Shown: one piece after another, positions 15,625-24,568 of the stretch
Layout of the letters: every line of letters begins with the position of its first letter
Position numbering within the stretch: the first letter of the stretch is position 1
Source of the DNA: Pseudomonas sp. JAI120
Lineage (GTDB): Bacteria; Pseudomonadota; Gammaproteobacteria; Pseudomonadales; Pseudomonadaceae
Direction of reading: 5' to 3'
Length of the DNA: 64,000 nt
Assembly (NCBI RefSeq): GCF_014207255.1
Contig: NZ_JACHCZ010000004.1
Span: 248,001-312,000, forward strand
The notes under the pieces: model-generated
The model's input: the letters and a program-made list of their open reading frames with translations, nothing else
What the model was told of the DNA's origin: nothing
Databases searched by the model: none
Translations under genes and position numbers: made by a program

Positions 15625-17149
15625 GCCGGTAACCTTTGGCGAACGCCCCCTGCGCATCGAAGACGTGCTGGCCCTGGCCAACCGTCAGGTGCCTACCCAG
15701 CTGCAAAGCGATGCCGCGTATCGCCAACGCATTGCCAAGGGCGCGCAGTTCCTCGACTCGCTGCTGGACAAGGAAGGCGTGATCTACGGCGTAACCACCG
15801 GCTACGGTGACTCCTGCGTGGTCGCGGTGCCGTTGCAACATGTCGAGGCCCTGCCCCGTCACCTGTACACCTTCCACGGTTGCGGCCTGGGCAAGTTGCT
15901 CGACGCCCAAGCCACCCGTGCGGTGCTGGCGGCGCGCTTGCAGTCGTTGTGCCACGGTGTCTCCGGGGTGCGCGTGGAACTGCTGGAGCGCCTGCATGGG
16001 TTCCTCGAACACGACGTGCTGCCGCTGATCCCGGAAGAAGGCTCGGTGGGCGCCAGCGGTGACCTGACGCCGTTGTCCTACGTGGCCGCGACCCTGTCCG
16101 GCGAGCGCGAAGTGCTGTTCCGGGGCGAGCGTCGCCTGGCCGCCGACGTGCACCGCGAACTCGGCTGGGAGCCGCTGGTACTGCGTCCCAAGGAAGCCCT
16201 GGCGCTGATGAACGGCACCGCGGTGATGACCGGCATCGCTTGCCTGGCCTTTGCCCGTGCCGACTACCTGCTGCAACTGGCCACACGCATCACCGCGCTG
16301 AACGTGGTGGCGCTGCAAGGCAATCCGGAACACTTCGACGAGCGTCTGTTCGCCGCCAAGCCACATCCGGGGCAGATGCAAGTCGCCGCCTGGCTGCGCA
16401 AGGACCTGGCGATCGACGCGCCGACCGCGCCGCTGCATCGCCTGCAGGATCGCTACTCGCTGCGCTGCGCGCCCCACGTCCTCGGCGTGCTGGCAGACAG
16501 CCTGAACTGGCTGCGCTCGTTTATCGAGATCGAGCTGAACAGCGCCAACGACAACCCGATCATCGACGCTGAGGAAGAGCGCGTGCTGCATGGCGGGCAT
16601 TTCTACGGTGGGCATATCGCCTTTGCCATGGACAGCCTCAAGACCCTGGTGGCCAACGTCGCCGACCTGCTCGACCGCCAGCTCGCGCTGCTGGTGGATG
16701 TGCGCTACAACCACGGTCTGCCGAGCAACCTGTCCGGCGCACCGGCTGACCGCGCGATGATCAACCATGGCTTCAAGGCCGTGCAGATCGGCACCAGCGC
16801 CTGGACCGCCGAAGCGCTGAAAAACACCATGCCGGCCAGCGTGTTCTCGCGCTCCACCGAGTGCCACAACCAGGACAAGGTGAGCATGGGCACCATCGCC
16901 GCCCGCGATGCGATCCGCGTGCTGGAACTGACCGAACAGGTCGCCGCCGCCACTCTGCTCGCCGCCAACCAGGGCGTGTGGCTGCGCGCCCAGGCCGACG
17001 ACGCCCGCCCGTTGCCGCCGGCGCTGGCGGCCATGCATGCGGAACTGGCCCAGGACTTCCCGCCGGTCATCGAAGACCGTGCCCTCGAAGGCGAATTGCG
17101 CCTGTGCCTGCAACGCATCGCCGAGCAACACTGGAGGCTGCATGCGTAG
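15608..17149 (+). CDS. MIO-type aromatic amino acid ammonia-lyase (HAL/TAL/PAL family)
   Basis: A 513-residue ammonia-lyase. The self-forming MIO cofactor arises from Ala149-Ser150-Gly151 in GSVGASGDLTPLSY, and the catalytic tyrosine is Tyr60 in YGVTTGYG. The selectivity pair is Phe89-His90 (LYTFHGCGLG), which is neither the His-Leu of bacterial tyrosine ammonia-lyase nor the Ser-His of histidase. In this setting it would give a cinnamate-type acid, perhaps 4-coumarate, as polyketide starter or precursor; histidine breakdown is unlikely because no hut genes are near. Substrate is inference only. Confidence 0.85.
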   Translation: MTTHLEPVTFGERPLRIEDVLALANRQVPTQLQSDAAYRQRIAKGAQFLDSLLDKEGVIYGVTTGYGDSCVVAVPLQHVEALPRHLYTFHGCGLGKLLDAQATRAVLAARLQSLCHGVSGVRVELLERLHGFLEHDVLPLIPEEGSVGASGDLTPLSYVAATLSGEREVLFRGERRLAADVHRELGWEPLVLRPKEALALMNGTAVMTGIACLAFARADYLLQLATRITALNVVALQGNPEHFDERLFAAKPHPGQMQVAAWLRKDLAIDAPTAPLHRLQDRYSLRCAPHVLGVLADSLNWLRSFIEIELNSANDNPIIDAEEERVLHGGHFYGGHIAFAMDSLKTLVANVADLLDRQLALLVDVRYNHGLPSNLSGAPADRAMINHGFKAVQIGTSAWTAEALKNTMPASVFSRSTECHNQDKVSMGTIAARDAIRVLELTEQVAAATLLAANQGVWLRAQADDARPLPPALAAMHAELAQDFPPVIEDRALEGELRLCLQRIAEQHWRLHA

Positions 17150-17567
17150 CCCTGGCGTATTGCACAGCGACACTGAAATCCTCGTGCCGTTTTTTGACGT
17201 CGACACCATGAACGTCGTCTGGCACGGGCATTACGTGAAGTACCTGGAAGTCGCACGCTGCGCGCTGCTGGACAAGATCGGCCACAACTACACGGCGATG
17301 CTCGAAGCCGGCTACGCCTGGCCGGTGATCGACATGCAACTGCGCTATGTGCGCGGTGCGGTGTTCGGCCAGACGATCAACGTGCGCGCCAGCCTGGTGG
17401 AGTGGGAGAACCGCTTGAAGGTCAACTACCTGATCACCGACCTGGCCAGCGGCGAGCGTCTGACCCGCGCCAGCACTGTGCAGGTAGCGGTGGAAATCGC
17501 CAGTCGCGAGATGCAATTGGCGTCCCCCAAAGTATTCACCGACGCCGTCGACAGGGCCTTGTCATGA
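17142..17567 (+). CDS. apeK: Acyl-CoA/ACP thioesterase, 4HBT type (ApeK type)
   Basis: A 141-residue hotdog thioesterase. The catalytic aspartate motif is FFDVDTMNVVWHGHYVKYLE, typical of the 4-hydroxybenzoyl-CoA thioesterase family. It may release or proofread misprimed ACP thioesters in the polyene pathway. The ATG at 17142 overlaps the ammonia-lyase stop by eight bases, and the stop overlaps the next gene (ATGA). The frame opens earlier at 17037, but inside the upstream gene. Confidence 0.87.
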   Translation: MRSPGVLHSDTEILVPFFDVDTMNVVWHGHYVKYLEVARCALLDKIGHNYTAMLEAGYAWPVIDMQLRYVRGAVFGQTINVRASLVEWENRLKVNYLITDLASGERLTRASTVQVAVEIASREMQLASPKVFTDAVDRALS

Positions 17568-18154
17568 AACTGATCACCTTCCTCGGCGCGTTGCTGCTGT
17601 CGCTTCAAGCCCAGGCCTTCGACCTGCAACAACTCAGCGACCAGTTGGCCAAACCCTCAGTGATCCACGGCAGCTTCACCCAGGAAAAACACCTGCGTGC
17701 GCTGCCGCAACCGTTGGTCAGCAAGGGCACCTTCGTCCTGGCCAAGGACCACGGCCTGCTGTGGCTGCTGAAAACCCCGCTGCAACAGGACTACCGCATC
17801 AGCGCCCAGGGCATCGCCCGTCGTGACGCCAACGGCTGGCAACTGCTGCCGAACAAGAGCGCCGGCGCCGAACAGAACCGTCTGTTCCTCGCCGTGCTCC
17901 AGGGCGACAGCAGCGGCTTGCAGCGTGATTTCGAGCTGCAACTGCAAGGCGAAGCCCGGCAATGGAAGCTCACGCTGATCCCGCGCTCACTGCTGCTCAA
18001 GCAGGTATTCACCCAGATCAATATCGACGGCGGTGAGCTGGTACACACCATCGAACTGCTGGAAACCCAAGGCGACAGCACCGTACTGCGCATGCAGGAC
18101 AGCACCGCCGGCCAGCCATTGAGCGACGCGGAGCAACACGACTTTGCCCAGTGA
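17564..18154 (+). CDS. apeL: LolA-like outer-membrane lipoprotein carrier (ApeL type)
   Basis: A 196-residue periplasmic protein with a signal peptide (MKLITFLGALLLSLQAQA, cut before FDL). The mature part has the LolA fold pattern with GSFTQEKHLRALPQPLVSKG. Housekeeping LolA carries lipoproteins; APE-linked paralogs are thought to carry the polyene lipid across the periplasm. It directly precedes the MMPL exporter with an 11-base overlap, which fits an export module. Confidence 0.83.
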   Translation: MKLITFLGALLLSLQAQAFDLQQLSDQLAKPSVIHGSFTQEKHLRALPQPLVSKGTFVLAKDHGLLWLLKTPLQQDYRISAQGIARRDANGWQLLPNKSAGAEQNRLFLAVLQGDSSGLQRDFELQLQGEARQWKLTLIPRSLLLKQVFTQINIDGGELVHTIELLETQGDSTVLRMQDSTAGQPLSDAEQHDFAQ

Positions 18155-20456
18155 GCGTCTATTGCCGCGCCTGTTCCTGATCCTGCTGGTGGCCGTGCTG
18201 GCCCTGGCCGGTTGGCAGTGGCGCCACGGTGCACCGCTGTCGGCCAACCTGATGGAGCTGGTGCCGGGCAGCACGCCGGACGCCTTGGAGTTGCAAGCCG
18301 AACAGCGCATGCAGGAGCCGCTCAACCGCGAAATACTGGTATTGGTGGGGCACGCCGATCGCCAGCAAGCGGTGGCCGTGGCGCAGCAATTGGGCGAACG
18401 CTGGCAGGCGAGCGGCTTGTTCGAGAAGGTCCAATGGAACCTGCAAGCCGACCTGCCGGCGCTGCGTGAGCAGTTGCTGCGCGGGCGGCTGGCGATGCTC
18501 TCGGCCAAGGACCGCGAACAACTGATCGACCACCCCGACGCGTTCATCCAGCAACGGGTGCAGTCGCTGTTCGACCCCTTTACCGGCTTCAGCCTGGTGC
18601 CGAGCCAGGACGACTGGCTCGGCCTGACCGGGCGCATCCAGAACAGCCAGCCGCAACACGGCTCGGTGCAACTGGACATCGGCAGCGGCGCCTTGATCGC
18701 CGATGCCGACGGCAAGAGCTGGGTGCTGCTGCGCGCACGCACCACCGGCAATGCCTTCGACATGAAACTGCCGCTGCAAGTAGCGGATTTGCTCCAGGCC
18801 AGCCGCACGCAGGCCAGCGAACACGGCGCGCAATTGCTCGCCGCCAGCGGTTTGCTCTACGCCGCCAATGGGCAGCAACAGGCCACGCGGGAAATCACCT
18901 GGGTTGGCGGTGGCGCCACCGTCGGCATCCTGCTGTTGCTGTTGCTGGCGTTCCGCCGCTGGCGAGTGCTGCTGGCGTTTGTGCCGGTGCTGGTGGGCAT
19001 GCTGTTTGGTGCCGTCGCTTGCGTGGCGCTGTTCGGCCATATGCATGTGATGACCCTGGTGCTCGGCTCCAGCCTGATCGGCGTCGCGGTGGATTACCCG
19101 CTGCACTACCTGTCGAAAAGCTGGAGCATGAACCCCTGGCGCAGTTGGCCGGCATTGCGCCTGACGCTGCCAGGGCTGAGCCTGAGCCTGGCCACCAGTT
19201 GCATTGGCTACCTGGCGTTGGCCTGGACGCCGTTTCCGGCCTTGACGCAAATCGCGGTGTTCTCCGCCGCGGGCCTGATCGGCGCTTACCTGTCAGCGGT
19301 GTGCCTGCTGCCGGCACTGCTCAAGGGTGTCGAACTGCGCCCGGCGCAGTGGCCGCTGCGCATCGCCGAGTGCCTGTGGCTGGTGCGGGCTTCCTTGCTC
19401 AAGCGCGTGCCGAGCCCATTTTTGCTGGCGTGGGTACTGTTGTTCTGCGCCGGTGGCCTGTGGCAGTTGAACAGCAAAAACGATATTCGCCAGTGGATCG
19501 GCGCGCCGCCGCAGTTGTTGCAAGAGGCGCAGGCGGTGGCACGCATTACCGGTTTCCAGCCCACCAGCCAGTTTTTCCTGATACGTGCGGATAACCAGCC
19601 GCAGTTGCTGGAGCGGCAAGCCGCCCTGGGCCAACGCCTGGACCAACTGGTGAATATGGACAAGCTCCAGGGTTACCTGGCGCTCAACCAACTGGTCAGC
19701 CTGCCCGCCGAACAACAGCAGCTGCGCGATGCCCTGAGCGCACTTCCACACCATTGGCAGCCACTGTTGGACCTCGGCGTGCCCGCCAGCGCCCTGCAAG
19801 CCGAAGTCGCGCAACTGCAAGCGCTACCTACCGAAGACATCGACGCTGCGCTGGTGGGGCCGTTGGCCGAACCCTGGCGCACGCTGTGGCTCGGCCCGGT
19901 GGACGGCGGTGTGGCGGCCATGGTCAGCCTGCAGGGCTTGAACAACCCGGCGCTGCTGCGGGTGCAGGCCGTGGATCTGCCCGGCGTGCAGTTGGTGGAT
20001 CGCCTCGGTGATTTGAACCGTGTATTCGCCGACACGCAGATCAGCGCCGCCGAATTGAAGTTGATGTCGTGCGTGCTGATCGTGCTGTTACTGATCCTGC
20101 CGTTCGGCGTTGGCGGTGCCTTGCGCATCGTCGCCCTGCCGTTGCTGGCGGCGCTGTGCAGCCTGGCCAGCCTGGGTTGGCTGGGCCAGCCGTTGACCCT
20201 GTTCAGCCTGTTCGGGTTGCTGCTGGTCACGGCCATCAGTGTCGACTATGCGATTTTGATGCGCGAACAGATCGGCGGCCCTGCTGTCAGCCTTTTAGGC
20301 ACACTGCTGGCGGCACTGACAACCTGGTTGTCATTCGGCCTGCTGGCGGTGTCCAGCACCCCCGCAGTGAGTAATTTCGGCCTGTCGGTCAGCCTGGGCC
20401 TGGCATTCAGCTTTATGCTGGCGCCCTGGGCCGGCCAACGGAAACATGCCTCATGA
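18144..20456 (+). CDS. apeM: MMPL/RND-superfamily exporter (ApeM type)
   Basis: A 770-residue inner-membrane transporter with two repeats, each a first helix, a periplasmic domain and a cluster of five or so helices. Helix 1 is LFLILLVAVLALAG; the second cluster contains LLVTAISVDYAILMREQ, matching the conserved membrane-embedded Asp-Tyr block of the family (the first cluster has LIGVAVDYPLHYLS). It should extract the APE product from the inner membrane and hand it to the LolA-like carrier. The TTG at 18144 follows GGAG at ten bases; a second TTG lies at 18162, so the exact start is uncertain. Confidence 0.85.
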   Translation: MPSERLLPRLFLILLVAVLALAGWQWRHGAPLSANLMELVPGSTPDALELQAEQRMQEPLNREILVLVGHADRQQAVAVAQQLGERWQASGLFEKVQWNLQADLPALREQLLRGRLAMLSAKDREQLIDHPDAFIQQRVQSLFDPFTGFSLVPSQDDWLGLTGRIQNSQPQHGSVQLDIGSGALIADADGKSWVLLRARTTGNAFDMKLPLQVADLLQASRTQASEHGAQLLAASGLLYAANGQQQATREITWVGGGATVGILLLLLLAFRRWRVLLAFVPVLVGMLFGAVACVALFGHMHVMTLVLGSSLIGVAVDYPLHYLSKSWSMNPWRSWPALRLTLPGLSLSLATSCIGYLALAWTPFPALTQIAVFSAAGLIGAYLSAVCLLPALLKGVELRPAQWPLRIAECLWLVRASLLKRVPSPFLLAWVLLFCAGGLWQLNSKNDIRQWIGAPPQLLQEAQAVARITGFQPTSQFFLIRADNQPQLLERQAALGQRLDQLVNMDKLQGYLALNQLVSLPAEQQQLRDALSALPHHWQPLLDLGVPASALQAEVAQLQALPTEDIDAALVGPLAEPWRTLWLGPVDGGVAAMVSLQGLNNPALLRVQAVDLPGVQLVDRLGDLNRVFADTQISAAELKLMSCVLIVLLLILPFGVGGALRIVALPLLAALCSLASLGWLGQPLTLFSLFGLLLVTAISVDYAILMREQIGGPAVSLLGTLLAALTTWLSFGLLAVSSTPAVSNFGLSVSLGLAFSFMLAPWAGQRKHAS

Positions 20457-20489
20457 ATGTAGTTATCGCCAAAGCGGCAAGGAGCCCTC

Positions 20490-21737
20490 GTGCCCATAGT
20501 TGAAATGGAACGTCGCCAGGTGGTGGTGATTGGTGCCGGGCCATCCGGCGCGATTGCCGCCGCGCTGTTGAAGCGCAAAGGGCATGATGTATTGATCATC
20601 GAGCGCCAGCATTTTCCGCGCTTCTCGATCGGTGAAAGCCTGCTGTCGCACTGCATCGATTTTATCGAGGAGGCCGGCATGCTCGACGCCGTGCAGGCCG
20701 CGGGTTTCCAGGTAAAAACCGGTGCCGCGTTTGCCTGGGGCGAGCGTTACAGCGCATTTGATTTCGGTGACACCTTCAGCAACGGCAAGCCGACCACCTT
20801 CCAGGTGCAGCGCGGCGAGTTCGACAAGTTGCTGGCCGATCAGGCAGCCCAGCAAGGCGTCGACATCCGCTACGGCGAAACCATCGTCGGCGTGGATTTC
20901 TCCGGTGAGTGCCGCTACCTGCATGTGCGCCGCGAGAACGGCAGCGAGTACCACATCAAGGCCAAGTTCGTGCTCGATGCCAGCGGCTACGGCCGTGTGC
21001 TGCCGCGCCTGCTCGACCTGGAGGCACCGTCGAATTTCCCGCTGCGCCAGGCGGTGTTCACCCACGTTGAAGACCGCATCGAACACCCAGGCTTCGACCG
21101 CACCAAGATCCTGATAACCACACACCCTACGAAGCGCGACATCTGGTTCTGGACCATCCCGTTCAGCAACGGTCGCTGCTCGGTGGGCGTGGTTGCGGCC
21201 AAGGAGCATTTCGACGGTCGCGACGCTGACCTCGACGCCTGCCTGCGCGGCTTTATCGACGAAACCCCGAGCTTGTCCGGCGTGCTGCATAACGCCGTAT
21301 GGGACACGCCAGCGCGCACCATCGGCGGCTACTCGGCCAACGTCAAAACCCTGCACGGCCCGGGCTTTGCGCTGCTGGGCAATGCGGCGGAATTCCTCGA
21401 CCCGGTGTTCTCCTCCGGCGTGACCATCGCCATGCGTTCGGCGAGCATGGCCGCTGGCGTACTGCATCGTCAGCTCAAAGGCGAGACCGTAGACTGGCAA
21501 ACCGAGTTTGCCGAGCCGCTCAAGCGCGGTGTCGACACCTTCCGCTGCTACGTTGAAGGCTGGTACGCCGGTACGTTCCAGGATGTGATTTTCCACGCCG
21601 GCAGCTCACCGGAAATTCGCCGGATGATCAGCTCGATCCTCGCTGGCTATGCGTGGGACGAGCGCAACCCGTTCGTCAGTGAGCCCAAGCGGCGGTTGCG
21701 GATGTTGTCGGAAATTTGTGCAGGGGATCCCGCGTGA
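20490..21737 (+). CDS. FAD-dependent oxidoreductase, flavin halogenase-like
   Basis: A 415-residue flavoprotein of the halogenase/monooxygenase superfamily. The FAD-binding GAGPSG is at residues 15-20, followed by the halogenase-like RFSIGESLL block, a lysine (Lys76 in FQVKTGAAFAWG) in the place of the catalytic lysine of flavin halogenases, and WFWTIP matching the WxWxIP halogenase signature. It could halogenate the aryl head, as in xanthomonadins, or hydroxylate or oxidise the chain. The GTG start follows AAGGAG at proper spacing. It overlaps the methyltransferase by four bases (GTGA). Confidence 0.8.
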   Translation: MPIVEMERRQVVVIGAGPSGAIAAALLKRKGHDVLIIERQHFPRFSIGESLLSHCIDFIEEAGMLDAVQAAGFQVKTGAAFAWGERYSAFDFGDTFSNGKPTTFQVQRGEFDKLLADQAAQQGVDIRYGETIVGVDFSGECRYLHVRRENGSEYHIKAKFVLDASGYGRVLPRLLDLEAPSNFPLRQAVFTHVEDRIEHPGFDRTKILITTHPTKRDIWFWTIPFSNGRCSVGVVAAKEHFDGRDADLDACLRGFIDETPSLSGVLHNAVWDTPARTIGGYSANVKTLHGPGFALLGNAAEFLDPVFSSGVTIAMRSASMAAGVLHRQLKGETVDWQTEFAEPLKRGVDTFRCYVEGWYAGTFQDVIFHAGSSPEIRRMISSILAGYAWDERNPFVSEPKRRLRMLSEICAGDPA

Positions 21738-22468
21738 GCAGTCGGTACTTAAGCAAGAACTATGTTGAGGAAACCAAGTTCGGCTTCTGGTTCCTACGCA
21801 GCCACACGTGGCAGCACCATGTGTTGCGCGTGGCGATCAATGACTTGCGCAGCCGCTTCAGCGAACCCCTGCCCGAGGCCCCGGTGTTGCTGGACGCCGG
21901 TTGCGGCCAGGGCAAATCCTTCAAGTTGCTGCAGCAGGTGTTTGCGCCTTCCCGCCTGATCGGCCTGGATGCCGACCCGCACAGCCTGGAACTGAGCCGC
22001 CAGGAAGCCGCTCGCCAAGGCCTGGACGTCGAGCTGATCGGCAGTGACTGCGCCACCCTCGACGTGCCGGATGCCAGTGTCGACATCCTGTTCTGTCACC
22101 AGACCTTCCATCATCTGGTCGAACAGCAACGTGCGTTGAGCGAGTTCTATCGGGTGCTCAAGCCTGGCGGTTACCTGTTGTTTGCCGAATCCACCGAAGC
22201 CTATATCGACACCTGGGTGATCCGCTGGCTGTTCCGCCACCCGATGCATGTGCAAAAAAGCGCCGAAGAATACCTGGAGATGCTCCGCGAGCAAGGCTTC
22301 ACCTTCGGCCCGCAGAACATCTCGTACCCGTACCTGTGGTGGAGCCGCTCCAGCGACTTCGGCCTGTTGGAACGCTGGGGGTTGCGCAAGGCGCCGCCGG
22401 TGGGCCAACGCGAAGAAACCCTGGTCAACTGCGTGGCGCGCAAACCCCTGGAGAGCACCGCACCATGA
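21734..22468 (+). CDS. apeB: SAM-dependent methyltransferase (ApeB type)
   Basis: A 244-residue class I methyltransferase. Motif I is LLDAGCGQGKSFKLL, followed by the acidic loop LIGLDADPHSLEL and the post-I DASVDILFCHQTFHHL. In APE pathways a methyltransferase modifies the aryl head group. The GTG at 21734 sits in the GTGA overlap with the halogenase-like gene, and the stop overlaps the next start (ATGA-type). The frame opens at 21716, inside the upstream gene. Confidence 0.83.
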   Translation: MSSRYLSKNYVEETKFGFWFLRSHTWQHHVLRVAINDLRSRFSEPLPEAPVLLDAGCGQGKSFKLLQQVFAPSRLIGLDADPHSLELSRQEAARQGLDVELIGSDCATLDVPDASVDILFCHQTFHHLVEQQRALSEFYRVLKPGGYLLFAESTEAYIDTWVIRWLFRHPMHVQKSAEEYLEMLREQGFTFGPQNISYPYLWWSRSSDFGLLERWGLRKAPPVGQREETLVNCVARKPLESTAP

Positions 22469-22947
22469 TCCGCCTGCTGTTGATGGGTTGCCTGTTGCTG
22501 CTGAGTGCCTGCGCCAGCCAGCCGCCGCTGCCTGAAAAAACCCCGGCCCTGACCCTGCCGCTGCAATTGCATGTGCAGCGCCTGGAAGGCGGCCAGAGCC
22601 AGGACTGGCTGCTGGTGATCCAACGCGAAGGCGCTGGCATTCGCTGGTCGATGATGGACCCGCTGGGCATCCCCCAGGCTCGGCAAAAACTGATCGATGG
22701 CCAGTGGCAGGCCGATGGTCTGCTGCCGCCCAATCCTCAGGCGCGTGAGCTGTTTGCCGCCCTGTTGTTTGCCTTGAGCTCGGCGGATGAGGTGCGCGCA
22801 CTCTATCCCGGCGCCCAGGCGATGGACCTCACGCGCACCCTGCCGGGCCATTGGCAAATCGTCTATCAATCCTCAGAGGTGTTCAGCGTGAACATGGCAG
22901 GCCAGCCCCTGAGCTACCGTATTACGCCACTCGGTGCCGCCCGATGA
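22465..22947 (+). CDS. apeN: DUF3261 lipoprotein (ApeN type)
   Basis: A 160-residue lipoprotein: the signal peptide MIRLLLMGCLLLLSAC carries a lipobox LLSAC with the acylated cysteine at residue 16. The mature domain fits DUF3261, a recurrent APE cluster member. Likely location is the outer membrane inner leaflet, and a role as final acceptor for the polyene, comparable to LolB, is an inference from the LolA-like neighbour. Four-base overlaps join it to both flanking genes. Confidence 0.8.
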   Translation: MIRLLLMGCLLLLSACASQPPLPEKTPALTLPLQLHVQRLEGGQSQDWLLVIQREGAGIRWSMMDPLGIPQARQKLIDGQWQADGLLPPNPQARELFAALLFALSSADEVRALYPGAQAMDLTRTLPGHWQIVYQSSEVFSVNMAGQPLSYRITPLGAAR

Positions 22948-24110
22948 CCGCCTACCTCAACGCCCTCGGCGTGATCTGCGCCCTCGGTCGGAACCCGGCT
23001 GAAGTCAGCCGCAGCCTGTTTGCCGGTGATTGCTCAGGCATGCGCGCTGAAAGTGGCTGGGTGCCGGAGCGCGTATTGCCGGTGGCGGGTGTGCACGGCG
23101 AGTTGGCGATTATCCCGGTGGAGCTCGGCCAGCAGAGCAGCCGCAACAATCAGTTGCTGCTGGAAGCGGCGTTGCAGATCGAAAGCGAGATTCGCCAAGC
23201 CATCCACACCTACGGCGCCTCACGGGTCGGCATTGTGCTGGGCACCAGCACCTCGGGCATCGATGAAGCCAGCCGCGGCATCGCCCAGTATTTACGCGAC
23301 AAGCACTTCCCCGGAGACTATGACTACCAGCAACAGGAACTCAGCGCGCCGGCGAATTTCCTCGCCGACTGGCTGCAACTGAGCGGCCCGGCCTATGTGA
23401 TCTCCACCGCCTGTACGTCCAGCGCCCGCGCGCTGATGAGCGCCCAGCGCCTGCTCGACCTGGGGGTATGCGATGCGGTGATCTGCGGCGGCGTGGACAG
23501 CCTGTGCAAGCTGACCCTCAACGGCTTCAGCGCGTTGGAAGCAGTGTCCAACGAGCGCTGCAATCCATTTTCGGTGAACCGCAACGGCATCAATATCGGT
23601 GAAGCGGCGGTGCTGTTTGTGATGAGCAAAGCCCCTGGGCCCATTGCCCTGCTGGGCTGCGGTGCAAGTAGCGATGCGCACCATATTTCCGCGCCGGAAC
23701 CCACCGGCAAAGGCGCGTTGCAAGCGATGCGCAAGGCGCTGGCCAGCGCGAAGCTTGCACCCGAGCAGATCGGCTACCTGAACCTGCACGGCACCGCCAC
23801 CCAACACAACGACGCCATGGAAAGCCTGGCCGTCGCCAGCCTGTTCCCCAAAGGCGTGGCCTGCTCGTCGACCAAACCCATGAGCGGCCACACCCTGGGC
23901 GCGGCCGGTGCGCTGGAAGCCGCGTTCTGTTGGCTGAGCCTGGCCCACGGCCGGGTGCCGCCCCATGTGTGGGACGGCCAGGCCGACCCCACGCTGCCCG
24001 CCTTGCAATGGGCTCTCAGCGACGAAACCCTGGATAAACCCTGCCTGATGAGCAACTCGTTTGCCTTCGGCGGTAACAACGTCAGCCTGATAATCGGAGC
24101 CGCCCCATGA
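22944..24110 (+). CDS. apeO: Beta-ketoacyl-ACP synthase (ApeO type)
   Basis: A 388-residue ketosynthase with a full triad: Cys157 in STACTSSARAL, one His in LHGTATQHNDAM, another in MSGHTLGAAGALEA. It should pair with the chain-length factor at the start of the operon for polyene elongation. The ATG at 22944 overlaps the lipoprotein stop (ATGA); the frame opens at 22851 inside that gene. Confidence 0.88.
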   Translation: MTAYLNALGVICALGRNPAEVSRSLFAGDCSGMRAESGWVPERVLPVAGVHGELAIIPVELGQQSSRNNQLLLEAALQIESEIRQAIHTYGASRVGIVLGTSTSGIDEASRGIAQYLRDKHFPGDYDYQQQELSAPANFLADWLQLSGPAYVISTACTSSARALMSAQRLLDLGVCDAVICGGVDSLCKLTLNGFSALEAVSNERCNPFSVNRNGINIGEAAVLFVMSKAPGPIALLGCGASSDAHHISAPEPTGKGALQAMRKALASAKLAPEQIGYLNLHGTATQHNDAMESLAVASLFPKGVACSSTKPMSGHTLGAAGALEAAFCWLSLAHGRVPPHVWDGQADPTLPALQWALSDETLDKPCLMSNSFAFGGNNVSLIIGAAP

Positions 24111-24568
24111 CCGATTGGCCACTCGCCGAACTGTTGCCCCACGCGGGCGACATGATCCTGATCGACCAGGTGCTGTCGTTCGATGAAGAGCAGATCCACA
24201 CCCGCCTCACCGTCAAGCCGGTCGGCCTGTTCAATCGCCCTGACGGCAGCCTGCCGGCCTGGGTCGGTATCGAGCTGATGGCACAAAGCGTCGCCGCCTA
24301 CGCCGGCTGTCGCGCCCGTCAAAAGGGTGAAGAGGTGGAACTGGGCTTCCTGCTCGGCACACGCAAGTTCGAGTGCAACGTGGAACACTTCCCGGCCGGC
24401 GCCGAGTTGAACATCCACGGCCTGCGCTCCCTGGAAGACGACAACGGCATGGGTGTGTTCGAATGCCACTTGAGCGGTGACGGTATCCAGGCCAGCGCGC
24501 GCCTGAACGTATTTCGACCGCCCCAGGCGGCCAACTATTTAGATGACTCGAAGGACGAAACGCCATGA
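24107..24568 (+). CDS. apeP: 3-hydroxyacyl-ACP dehydratase (ApeP type)
   Basis: A 153-residue hotdog dehydratase. The catalytic His is in LPHAGDMILID (FabZ-like) and the acidic residue region in VGIELMAQSVAAYAG. It removes water at each round to leave a conjugated double bond and would act together with the hotdog domain fused to the ligase. It overlaps both neighbours by four bases. Confidence 0.88.
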   Translation: MTDWPLAELLPHAGDMILIDQVLSFDEEQIHTRLTVKPVGLFNRPDGSLPAWVGIELMAQSVAAYAGCRARQKGEEVELGFLLGTRKFECNVEHFPAGAELNIHGLRSLEDDNGMGVFECHLSGDGIQASARLNVFRPPQAANYLDDSKDETP

